From an uncultured Sinobacteraceae bacterium (GTDB taxonomy: Bacteria > Pseudomonadota > Gammaproteobacteria > Nevskiales > Nevskiaceae): a stretch of 64,000 nucleotides of DNA. Position 1 is the stretch's first letter. Each line of letters begins with the position of its first letter. Both the position numbers and the translations under genes were made by a program. The stretch is taken from contig CAIJRD010000013.1 in assembly GCA_903822975.1 (NCBI GenBank), positions 1 through 64,000 of the forward strand. Direction: 5' to 3'. Below, piece by piece: positions 21,201-30,146 of this stretch. Under the pieces are notes generated by a model. That model was not told the origin of the DNA, did no database searches, and saw nothing but the letters and a program-made list of their open reading frames with translations.

Positions 21201-22807
21201 TCGGCGTATCTGCGCCAGCGCCCGACCGATCTCGAATAGATCGCCTGTCGCGCCTGCCACGCGCTTGAAGTCGAAATGAAAGATGCGGGCGCCGTGACCG
21301 GCATCGATCGGGCGACCGTGGGCAAACCGAGGAATTCGTTCAGCTTGCCGAGGGTCTGCTCGGGGTTTGCAATCATCTCCTCGTAGCGGAGTTCGAAAAT
21401 CGGCAGATTCAAGCGTCGGCGCCAGTGGGCCATCAATTGGCTACAACCCTCGCTGAACGCCTGAATATCTGCGAACGCGTACGCATAGCCATTGTCGTTT
21501 CCACGCGCAAAATACTGTTGCCAGATCGACAGCGCCGTATCGCGAGCGTTGCGTCGACAGTAGATCACCCGTGCATTGGGGAACAGCTGCGCGATCAGGT
21601 CGAGGTGAAGAAAATTAAGCGGATTCTTATCGAGGTAGAAACTTGCAGGTGCATCGTCCTGACGCAGATGCGCAGCAGCGAACAATGACATGCGCGGAAT
21701 AAGTTGCGCACGCGCCGAAGCCGGTACCTCGGCAAGGCGCTTGCTGATGAATGGAATCAGATTCAGTTCGTCACGATTGCGCAGCTGCGGATGACGACTC
21801 AATCGATCGGCGATCAGCGTTGTACCGCTACGAGGAAGTCCAACGATGAATACCGGAACAAATGCGGCCGTTCCCTCGGATTCCGATTGGCGCGGCTGGA
21901 TCGGTTCTTGGAGTCGTTGCGAGACGTAGCTGCGCCAAGACTCCCGGCGCCATTCGATGCTCGCGCGAACCAGCGAATTGCCTTCGCGGAATGCGGCCGC
22001 GGCCACGTCGAAATCACCGATATCGTCATTCGCCTTGGCGAGCGCGAACAGTCCCGACGCGCGGGCGGACGGAGCCAGATTGGGCCGCGCTAGGAATTCG
22101 CGGAAACGCAAGAGGTCGGGGTGCGCGGCATTGGCATATCGCTGTGCAGCCGACAGAGCGTGAAGCAGGGAGGGCACCGCGTCGTCGTCGGCGCTCGACA
22201 AGGCCTGCAGGTAGTGATTTCTCGCGGCTGCAAAGTCACCGACGCTTGCTGCGAGGCGCCCCGCCAGTCCGTGTAGCGCCGAGTCTCGCTGGTGTTGCGT
22301 CAATGCAGCTTCGCAGAGCAAATAGCCCAATTGCGGTTGCTGGCATTGCTCGACAAAAGTGATTCGCGCCAATAGCAGCTGGGCGTCACCGGGATCGTGC
22401 TCAATCAGGGCGGCCATCATTCGCGATGCTTCGACCAGTCGCCCCTCCGCCTGCAAGAGCAGAGCAAGCGAATGCTGTGCGTTCGAATCTCCTGCTAGCG
22501 CCAGAGGCCCAAGCAGCGTCTCGGCGCGCTGCGGTTGTCCCAAACGCCGGAGCAGATCGCCGAGTGTGAATCGCAGCTCGGCAGCATCCGGCAACTCGAT
22601 CATGCGCGACTCAAGTAATGCGATCGCAGACTCGTGATCGCCGCCTTGCTCCAATGCCGCCGCGATCTGCAGGATTTGCGGTAGCGGTGCGATCGCGAGT
22701 TCACGCCTCAAGGTTCGCATTGCCCTGATGCGTCCGGAGGTCGCCAGGATCGACGCATGCTGAGCCAGCAGTCGCTGCAAATCCCGATCACGGCCGGATT
22801 CAATCAC
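21155..22807 (-). CDS. TPR-containing sulfotransferase
   Basis: VFIVGLPRSGTTLIADRLSRHPQLRNRDELNLI; VIYCRRNARDTALSIWQQYFA; TPR N-terminal part. Confidence 0.87.
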   Translation of the reverse strand: MIESGRDRDLQRLLAQHASILATSGRIRAMRTLRRELAIAPLPQILQIAAALEQGGDHESAIALLESRMIELPDAAELRFTLGDLLRRLGQPQRAETLLGPLALAGDSNAQHSLALLLQAEGRLVEASRMMAALIEHDPGDAQLLLARITFVEQCQQPQLGYLLCEAALTQHQRDSALHGLAGRLAASVGDFAAARNHYLQALSSADDDAVPSLLHALSAAQRYANAAHPDLLRFREFLARPNLAPSARASGLFALAKANDDIGDFDVAAAAFREGNSLVRASIEWRRESWRSYVSQRLQEPIQPRQSESEGTAAFVPVFIVGLPRSGTTLIADRLSRHPQLRNRDELNLIPFISKRLAEVPASARAQLIPRMSLFAAAHLRQDDAPASFYLDKNPLNFLHLDLIAQLFPNARVIYCRRNARDTALSIWQQYFARGNDNGYAYAFADIQAFSEGCSQLMAHWRRRLNLPIFELRYEEMIANPEQTLGKLNEFLGLPTVARSMPVTAPASFISTSSAWQARQAIYSRSVGRWRRYADHFPELVSLFSDEVA

Positions 22808-22961
22808 GGGGGCGATACGCCACGATGGAGCGGAAAGAGAAGGAAGTCATGATGACGGAAAATGCTAACACGCAGCGCGCCTGTTTCCGGGTGGCGCAGG
22901 TTTGGAGGCGTGTAGTCCAGCGGGCGCCCCACGCACGAGGCAGCTGCCACTATCATCGGCT

Positions 22962-24605
22962 ATGGACAGCGTAGATACGAAAACGGCGCAGCCCGCGCGG
23001 CTGATTGCAGACTTGATGGGTGATGCTGCGCGCATGGGTGAACCTGCCGCACTCGCCAAACTGCAACAACGATTGCAGGGTACCCCGTCGACGTTTTGGG
23101 TCGCGGTGGCCGAGGCCTTGCTGGGGCGGGAGCTCCCGGTTGCCGCAATTCACCTGATGGACGCCGCTCGGCGCGCGTTCCCAGACGACATGGAGGTGCT
23201 GTTTACGTTCGGCGCGGCCTTGCGTTTGGCCGGTGATGGAGCGACGGCGGAGCAGGTGCTCACGCACGTAATGTCGCGGATGCCGGAGCACGACCGGGCC
23301 TGCCTGACGTTGGCGCTATTGCACCGGGATCGTGGTCAGAACAGTGCGGCCGCGCAGCTGCTCCGCGACTTGCATAAACGGCGGGGCGGGGCGGATCTGA
23401 CCCTGTATGTCGTCGACCTGCTGCGCAAATGCAGACGCGAACGCGATGCGATGGCGATTTGCGAGGCGGAACTGCAGCGCGCGCCGGAACACGCGCGACT
23501 GCAGTTCGTCGCGGGCGGGCTCGCGCTGACGCTCGGTCGATTTGAAGATGCGCGGCGCTGGTTGCTGGCGGCATTGGACCGCAGTGAACCCGAATGGGGG
23601 GCGCTGATGCCGTTGGCACTGACTCGTAAGTATCTCGATCAATCCGATCCTGATCTGACTCGCTTTCGCCAAGCAGCAGCGTCGCCGGCGCTGTCACCTG
23701 AGTTGCGCAGTGCGGCCGGGTTCGCGCTGGGCAAGGCGCTCGACGATCTGGGTGATTTTGCGGGTGCTGCTTCCGCCTTGACTGAAGCCAACCGACACCA
23801 GCACTCGCTCGCGAACTGGTCGGCGTCAAATTGGGATGCGTTCATCGCGCGGCAGATCGAATCGCCGCCACCGCTATTTCTTGATGAAGCAGTGGACAAC
23901 GCCATCGTGCCGATTTTTGTCGTCGGCCTACCCCGCAGCGGCACAACCTTGGTCGCTGAATTGCTTGCGCGCCACCCGGAAGCTGTGAGCCGTGGCGAAT
24001 TGCCGTGGCTTAGCTTCGTCGTGAATAGCCTTATGTCATCGCCTGCGCCGGACGTTACGGCGATGCGTCGCGCTGCCGCGCTTTACCTGGCACAGCTGCG
24101 TCAAGACGACCCGGCTGTTCGCTGGTACGTCGACAAGAATCCGATGAATTTTCGCTTCCTGGGCTGGATCATTGCGCTATTTCCGAACGCGCGAATCCTG
24201 GTGTGCGATCGCGATCGGCGCGACACCGCCCTATCGATCTGGAGCCAGGCCTTCGACTCCGTCGAACTGGGTTTCGCGTACGACTTTGCCGATATCGAGC
24301 GATGCATTGCAGGACACGATGTGCTGTTGAAGCACTGGTTGCCGCGCTTGGGTGCCTCGGTATACCGGGTCGACTATGAACGCCTTGCGCGTTCACCGCA
24401 GAACGTCGTGGCCGAGATTCAGACCTTCATTGGGATGCCGCCCAGCAATCTGCTTGACGCAACGGGGGCAAGCAAGACGACTGTGAACACGGCGAGCGTC
24501 TGGCAGGTTCGTCAGCCGATCTACAGTAGCTCCATTGGGCGTGCGGAGGTTTACTCGGCGTTGCTTCCAGAACTTTTGCGATTTCCCTCGAGGCCACGAA
24601 CGTGA
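22962..24605 (+). CDS. TPR-containing sulfotransferase
   Basis: IFVVGLPRSGTTLVAELLARHPEAVSRGELPWLSF; ILVCDRDRRDTALSIWSQAFD; ATG 22962 (MDSVDTKTAQPARL) chosen within the listed ORF. Confidence 0.86.
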   Translation: MDSVDTKTAQPARLIADLMGDAARMGEPAALAKLQQRLQGTPSTFWVAVAEALLGRELPVAAIHLMDAARRAFPDDMEVLFTFGAALRLAGDGATAEQVLTHVMSRMPEHDRACLTLALLHRDRGQNSAAAQLLRDLHKRRGGADLTLYVVDLLRKCRRERDAMAICEAELQRAPEHARLQFVAGGLALTLGRFEDARRWLLAALDRSEPEWGALMPLALTRKYLDQSDPDLTRFRQAAASPALSPELRSAAGFALGKALDDLGDFAGAASALTEANRHQHSLANWSASNWDAFIARQIESPPPLFLDEAVDNAIVPIFVVGLPRSGTTLVAELLARHPEAVSRGELPWLSFVVNSLMSSPAPDVTAMRRAAALYLAQLRQDDPAVRWYVDKNPMNFRFLGWIIALFPNARILVCDRDRRDTALSIWSQAFDSVELGFAYDFADIERCIAGHDVLLKHWLPRLGASVYRVDYERLARSPQNVVAEIQTFIGMPPSNLLDATGASKTTVNTASVWQVRQPIYSSSIGRAEVYSALLPELLRFPSRPRT

Positions 24606-24660
24606 TCGAGTTTTCACCGAATGGCTGGTGCAGACAGCTCGTCGCCGAGCGAGGCAGGCA

Positions 24661-26562
24661 ATGAAACTTCCTGCTCCGTTTTTTCGATTGCCATTGGTGG
24701 TTGATGTCGCGCGCTTGCAAGCGGAACTCGAGCTGTACTCAGCCGAGGATTGGCAGCGGCATCCAACCGGATTTGCAGGCAACAGCGCCGTACGGCTGAT
24801 TAGCGTCAATGGTGGACCGACGGATGATTTCGTCGGCTCGATGGCCCCGACGCCTCAGCTTCAGCGTGCGCCTTACATCCGACAAATCCTCGCATCGTTT
24901 GGAGTTGTCTGGAGTCGTTCACGATTGATGCGCCTTGCTGCTGGCGCGAGCGTACCGGAACACTGCGATCTCAACTATCACTGGTTCAATCGAGTCCGCG
25001 TTCACATTCCCGTTCGCACCGACCCTGCCGTGTCCTTTACCTGTGACGGGCAAACGGTTCACATGGCGGCCGGAGAAGTGTGGCTATTCGACAATTGGCG
25101 CTTGCACCATGTCCATAACGGTAGTGCGTTCGATCGGGTTCACCTCGTGGCCGACACGATGGGCAGCGCCGCATTCTGGAACCTGCTTGCCGATAGCGAT
25201 ACGAAGGATTTCGCTCGGCGCCGTGTCTCACCACAGGAAATCGCGTTCCAGCCCGGTACCGATGCGAAAATATGGTGCGAACGCTACAATAACAGCAGCA
25301 CCATGCATCCTGCTGAGCTCGACCTATTGACCGGTGATCTGCTCAATGATCTGCGCGATCTTCCGGATGTAAGGGGACGACAGGCGCTACACGCGTTCGC
25401 TGGCTTCGTCGTGCATATGTGTCGTGAGTGGCGCATGTTGTGGTCGTTGTTTGGAGACTCCGCAGAGGGCTGGCCACATTTTCGCAATTTGCGGGACTGG
25501 GCGATCGATCAAAACAATCAGCAATCGGCGGCGGTCGTCTGCGCCAGTAACGGAATGAGTGCCAGTGAGGTTCTGTACTCGCGCGTGCTCGCTTATTGCT
25601 GGTGTGCGCCTACGCACGCCGAGGTGCTGCAAGATGTTGACCGCACGCTCAGTTCGGGAGGCATGACCGCTGATGTCGGCAATGCCTCGCATGTCGCGAG
25701 TTCGATCGCGACGTTCGAGCGCCCCGTGTTTATCGTGGCGGCGCCGAGGTCCGGGAGCACTTTGTTGTTCGAAACACTGGCGCAAGCGCCAGATCTATGG
25801 ACGGTGGGCGGTGAGTCCCACTGGCTGGTCGAAACGCTCCCGCAGTTGCTGCCATGGGCAGATGGGGTCGGCTCCAATCGCTTGACGGCCGCGCACGTCG
25901 ATGAAGCGGTGCGTGAGCATGTGCGGGGATTGCTTGCCGAAAACCTGCGAGATCGGGATGGCCTGCCGTATCGCAGCGGTTCGGTTCGCATACTCGAGAA
26001 GACGCCGAAGCATGCGCTGCGAATTCCGTTCTTCAGCACGCTTTTTCCAGACGCACGGTTCATCTTCTTATGGCGCGAGCCGCAGCCAAATTTGGCGAGC
26101 ATGATCGAGGCCTGGCTGTCGCAGGGATGGATCACCTACCCACAGCTACCCGGGCGGGGGACGCCGTGGTCGCTCCTGCTGCCGCCGGGCTGGGAAGCGA
26201 TGCATGACAAGAGCGTCGCAGAAACGGTCGCGTTCCAGTGGCGGACGACCAACGAACTGGTTCTCGATGATCTCGCAGCGCTGCCCGATGAACGTTGGAC
26301 GATGCTGCGGTACGAGGACTTCGTCGCGGATCCTGCGGGCACGGTGCGACGACTCTGTCGCTTTGCGGATTTCGGGTTTGATCAGCAGCTGGCCGATCGC
26401 GTCAATGCGCCCTTGCCACTCTCGGTGCATACGCTGGACAAGCCGGCCCCGATGAAGTGGAAGAAGCACGAGCGCACGATTCTCGATTTGCAGTCCCAGT
26501 GGCAGTCCACGCGTGATCGTCTGCACCAGGCGAACCTGCGCAAACAGCAACAGAATCGCTGA
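24661..26562 (+). CDS. Two-domain protein: N-terminal aspartyl/asparaginyl hydroxylase-like (2OG/Fe) domain, C-terminal sulfotransferase
   Basis: N-term VWSRSRLMRLAAGASVPEHCDLNYHWFNRVRVHIPVRTDPAVSFTCDGQTVHMAAGEVWLFDNWRLHHVHN; C-term FIVAAPRSGSTLLFETLAQAP...GESHWLVETLPQL...FIFLWREPQPNLASMIEAW; ATG 24661 chosen within ORF 24535-26562. Confidence 0.78.
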   Translation: MKLPAPFFRLPLVVDVARLQAELELYSAEDWQRHPTGFAGNSAVRLISVNGGPTDDFVGSMAPTPQLQRAPYIRQILASFGVVWSRSRLMRLAAGASVPEHCDLNYHWFNRVRVHIPVRTDPAVSFTCDGQTVHMAAGEVWLFDNWRLHHVHNGSAFDRVHLVADTMGSAAFWNLLADSDTKDFARRRVSPQEIAFQPGTDAKIWCERYNNSSTMHPAELDLLTGDLLNDLRDLPDVRGRQALHAFAGFVVHMCREWRMLWSLFGDSAEGWPHFRNLRDWAIDQNNQQSAAVVCASNGMSASEVLYSRVLAYCWCAPTHAEVLQDVDRTLSSGGMTADVGNASHVASSIATFERPVFIVAAPRSGSTLLFETLAQAPDLWTVGGESHWLVETLPQLLPWADGVGSNRLTAAHVDEAVREHVRGLLAENLRDRDGLPYRSGSVRILEKTPKHALRIPFFSTLFPDARFIFLWREPQPNLASMIEAWLSQGWITYPQLPGRGTPWSLLLPPGWEAMHDKSVAETVAFQWRTTNELVLDDLAALPDERWTMLRYEDFVADPAGTVRRLCRFADFGFDQQLADRVNAPLPLSVHTLDKPAPMKWKKHERTILDLQSQWQSTRDRLHQANLRKQQQNR

Positions 26563-26660
26563 TCGCGGCGAACTACCCAAACGCTATTGCGTGCTTCAAG
26601 CGGTGTTGCTACCTTCGTCGCATAAGGTTCTGAATCCGAATTCGGAACGAAAAATCAATA

Positions 26661-26681
26661 ATCGGAATTACCAATTCCGAT
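26661..26681. promoter_or_regulatory. Palindrome ATCGGAATT-ACC-AATTCCGAT upstream of the DUF1302-like gene
   Basis: Perfect 9-bp inverted repeat with 3-nt spacer, about 20 bp before the ATG at 26700. Confidence 0.6.
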
Positions 26682-26699
26682 GCGAGGGAGGAGCAGGGA

Positions 26700-29342
26700 A
26701 TGGGGACGTATGCGCGCGTCGAGTCTTTCTGGAGTGCGGCTGTCGTCGCACTGGTTTTGGCACTCACATGCTTGCGTGCATCTGCTCTTGACTTCGAGAT
26801 CCCTACTTTCGGATTCGGCGATCAGCCGATTGCCGGCGTTCTGAATACAACGTTGACCGCTGGTGGCGGTCTGCGCACGCAAGGTCAGAGCGTCAACCTG
26901 ATCGGCAAATCCAATCTCAACCCGGGCGTTTGTGGCGGGCCCAACGGGGCCTATCAGTCCTGTCAGGGTTTGTTCAAGAATCAAAGCTATCCGGCTGCCG
27001 TGCTGGCGGCCGCGCCGGGGGCTGCGTCGATCAATGGTGACGATGGCGATTTGAATTACGGCAAGGGCTCGCTGTTCCAGGCGGTGGCGAAGGTCACGTC
27101 GGACGTCACCTTGACCTACGGCAACTTCGGCTTTTTTGCGCGCTCGTTGTACTTCTACGATTTCGTCAACAACGACAAGATCGAGCGGCATCCGAACTTG
27201 ATCACGCAGTCCAATTACCTGCAGGTCGGGCGTCATCTGCCGACGCTGGCAGGGGGCGTGCTGGGTGGGTTGTCGCCGGGCCAGATCGTCGGATGTCTGA
27301 CCAATCCCGGCGCCAACATCCTGTGCCCCGCCAGCGGCGTGATTCAAGGTGCGTTACTGAACAATCGCCCCTACGGTCGGCCCGACGGCAACGGCAAACT
27401 GGTCGTTTACGGGCCCGGCGGTGCGGTGCGTCAGCGGCGTACGGATCCTGAGGTGCTGCGTCAGTCCGGCACCAATCTGCAGTATCTCGACACCTACGTG
27501 TACGGCAAACTTCCGATTCCGTTTGTCGATGGCAAGGAGCTGACCTTCAAGGTCGGGCGCCAATTGGTGAACTGGGGCGAAAGCACCACGATCGTATTGA
27601 ACAGTATCAATCAGGCGAACCCGGTCAACGCCAACAACTTTTATCGCGTCGGCAGCCAGGTCGAGGAAGACTTCACCCCCATCAATATGGTGGACCTGAG
27701 TTTCTCGCCATTCGAGAACGGCACGGTCGAGGGCTTCTATCAGCTCGAGTGGCAGGCGGTGGAAGCACCCGCGCCGGGGACCTATTTCTCGGATGTCGAC
27801 GTCGGCACCAACAACGCCGGCAAGCCGATCAATGTCAGCGCAAGCTTTGGCGGCGCGGCTGAAGATCCGAATGGCCTGGGCACGCCGCTGGACAATCCGC
27901 TGGCGGGCATCACGCCCACATCCACAGTGATTCCGCGCCTCAGCGACCGCGAGCCGCGCACCAGCGGTCAGTACGGAATCAAGCTCGACTACTATGCCGA
28001 CTGGCTCAATGGCGGCACCGACGTAAGCCTGTACTACATGAATTACCACTCGCGCCTGCCGCTCGCGAGTTTCTATTCGACGTATCCCAGCTGCGCGCGC
28101 CGCGAGGGTAATTCGCGCGGCGATGACGCCACGAATACGGTTGGCTTCCTGCTCGATTGCCCCAATATTCCCTTGGTCAAGGGCCTGCTAGGGCCCAATG
28201 CGCTGACCGGCCCGGGCACCAGCAGTGCCGTCGAATTCGACAGTGCACGGTTTCAGCTCGAGTATCCGGAAGACATTCACCTGATCGGCGCGAGCTTCAA
28301 CACCACCGTCGGCGAATACTCGCTGCAAGGCGAAGTCGCCTATCGGCCGAACGAACCCTTGCAGGTCGATCCGCAGGATCTCGCCTTCGCCGCATTTGGT
28401 CCTACGCTTTCGCGCTGTTCTCAGCCCACCGCGAACTGCGTCGGCTCCACCGCCGGCGTTGGCTTCAACCAGACCGGCGGCACTCAGACCTACGGCACCA
28501 GCAACTTCACACCGAAGAGCGGGCAGGTTGGTTATCCCGATACCTTCGATCTGGTGATCGGCGCACTGCCGGGTTCGGCGCGCTCCTTCCCGAACTTCGT
28601 GATTCCGTATCGCGGCGGCACCGTCGGCGAGAACACGCCGTGCTATCCGAAACCGGGCACGCCGGAAGACGTGGCTGCGGGCTTGAGCGGCTTCAGCCAT
28701 CCCTACTATCCGTACAACCCGAGCAGCCCCTGCTACATCCGCGGTTACGAGCGCATGCAGGTGTTCCAGTTCAACGTCGGAGCCACGCGCGTCCTCGGCT
28801 CAACCGACAATCCGATCGGTGCGTCGCAGGTGATCCTGCTGTTCGAAGCCGGTGCGACCTACGTGCCCTTCCTGCCGCCGCTCGACAAACTGGTTCTGGA
28901 AGGCCCGAACACCAACTACGGCCCGACCGCTGGCGCCGACGGTTCTGGTGCCAATGGTTCACGCATGGCGTGCTCAAATATTCCGGACTGCTCGATCGGT
29001 CCCGATGGTCTGCGCTTCAACCCGCACCAGCAGGATCCCACCGGATACCCCGATTCGTTCTCGTGGGGATATCGACTGATCTCGATCATCAAGTACGAAA
29101 GCGTACTGCCAGGCCTGAGCATTTCACCGTTCATCGTCTACAAGCAGGACGTGCAGGGCACCGCACCGAGTCCGGCGCCGAACTTTGTCGCGGGCCGCAA
29201 GGAAGCGGACGTGCTCACCGAATTCCGCTACAAAGGTTCGATGTCTCTGAACCTCGGATACACCTGGTACTGGGGCGGCGGAACGTTTAACACGCTGTCC
29301 GATCGCGACTACGCGCAGGCCTTCGTGAAGTATCAGTTCTAA
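26700..29342 (+). CDS. DUF1302-like exported beta-barrel protein
   Basis: Signal peptide; FEIPTFGFGDQPIAGVLNTTLTAGGGLRTQGQSVNLIGKSNLNPG...DGDLNYGKGSLFQAVAKVTSDVTLTYGNFGFFARSLYFYDF...LTFKVGRQLVNWGESTTIVLNSINQANPVN; ends in YAQAFVKYQF. Confidence 0.8.
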   Translation: MGTYARVESFWSAAVVALVLALTCLRASALDFEIPTFGFGDQPIAGVLNTTLTAGGGLRTQGQSVNLIGKSNLNPGVCGGPNGAYQSCQGLFKNQSYPAAVLAAAPGAASINGDDGDLNYGKGSLFQAVAKVTSDVTLTYGNFGFFARSLYFYDFVNNDKIERHPNLITQSNYLQVGRHLPTLAGGVLGGLSPGQIVGCLTNPGANILCPASGVIQGALLNNRPYGRPDGNGKLVVYGPGGAVRQRRTDPEVLRQSGTNLQYLDTYVYGKLPIPFVDGKELTFKVGRQLVNWGESTTIVLNSINQANPVNANNFYRVGSQVEEDFTPINMVDLSFSPFENGTVEGFYQLEWQAVEAPAPGTYFSDVDVGTNNAGKPINVSASFGGAAEDPNGLGTPLDNPLAGITPTSTVIPRLSDREPRTSGQYGIKLDYYADWLNGGTDVSLYYMNYHSRLPLASFYSTYPSCARREGNSRGDDATNTVGFLLDCPNIPLVKGLLGPNALTGPGTSSAVEFDSARFQLEYPEDIHLIGASFNTTVGEYSLQGEVAYRPNEPLQVDPQDLAFAAFGPTLSRCSQPTANCVGSTAGVGFNQTGGTQTYGTSNFTPKSGQVGYPDTFDLVIGALPGSARSFPNFVIPYRGGTVGENTPCYPKPGTPEDVAAGLSGFSHPYYPYNPSSPCYIRGYERMQVFQFNVGATRVLGSTDNPIGASQVILLFEAGATYVPFLPPLDKLVLEGPNTNYGPTAGADGSGANGSRMACSNIPDCSIGPDGLRFNPHQQDPTGYPDSFSWGYRLISIIKYESVLPGLSISPFIVYKQDVQGTAPSPAPNFVAGRKEADVLTEFRYKGSMSLNLGYTWYWGGGTFNTLSDRDYAQAFVKYQF

Positions 29343-29537
29343 GCCCCGTTGTTCGTTCGGCGCGCGGCCGTAGTAGCAGGATGGCCGCCCCTGCGGGCTC
29401 GTATTTAAATGAATCAGACGGTGACGTGCGCGCTTACGCGCCGTTATAATCGTTGAAATAAGCCTGAAGGGCGTGCTGTCTTGCTCGGTGCCTTCGCGCT
29501 TGCCGCTTCCCGGTAGTTCAATCGAGGTCTCAAATCA

Positions 29538-30146
29538 ATGAGCAATGAAGGCGTGGACGACGGCCGCCGCCGTTTCCTTACCGCCGCCACTTCGGTCGTG
29601 GGCGCCGCTGGCGCTGCCGCCGTGGTCTGGCCTTTCCTGGCGTCGCTGAAACCCAGCGCCAAAGCGCAAGCAGCCGGTGCACCGGTTCAAGCCGACATCA
29701 GCAAGATCGAAGAAGGCCAGCAGGTCACCTTCGTCTGGCGCGGCAGCAATATCTGGGTACTGCGTCGCTCGAAGGACATGATTGCTTCGCTGTCGCAGGT
29801 CACCGCCCAGCTCAGCGATCCGAAGTGCGAACAGGATCAGCAGCCGGCGTACTGCAAGAACGAGACGCGCTCGATCAAGCCGGAATTCCTGGTGATGAAC
29901 GGCAAGTGCACCCATCTGGGCTGCTCGCCGAGCTTCAAGCCGGATCATCCGGCGCCGGAAATCGACGCCAACTGGCTCGGCGGCTACTTCTGCCCCTGCC
30001 ACGGCTCCAAGTACGATCTCGCCGGCCGCGTGTTCAACGGCATGCCTGCGCCACTCAACATGGTGGTTCCGCCGCACCGTTACGTGTCCGACACCGTCGT
30101 CGTCATCGGCGAAGATCCGACCGACGCGAAGAAGGAGGCTGCGTAA
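29538..30146 (+). CDS. petA: Ubiquinol-cytochrome c reductase, Rieske iron-sulfur subunit
   Basis: Tat-like N-terminus RRRFLTAATSVVGAAG; CTHLGCSP...CPCHGSKYDLAGRV. Confidence 0.96.
   Translation: MSNEGVDDGRRRFLTAATSVVGAAGAAAVVWPFLASLKPSAKAQAAGAPVQADISKIEEGQQVTFVWRGSNIWVLRRSKDMIASLSQVTAQLSDPKCEQDQQPAYCKNETRSIKPEFLVMNGKCTHLGCSPSFKPDHPAPEIDANWLGGYFCPCHGSKYDLAGRVFNGMPAPLNMVVPPHRYVSDTVVVIGEDPTDAKKEAA

Noticed and set aside
28157-29290. 377-aa plus-strand ORF inside the DUF1302-like gene
   Set aside because: Alternate frame of a well-supported exported protein; Arg/Ser-rich shadow composition.
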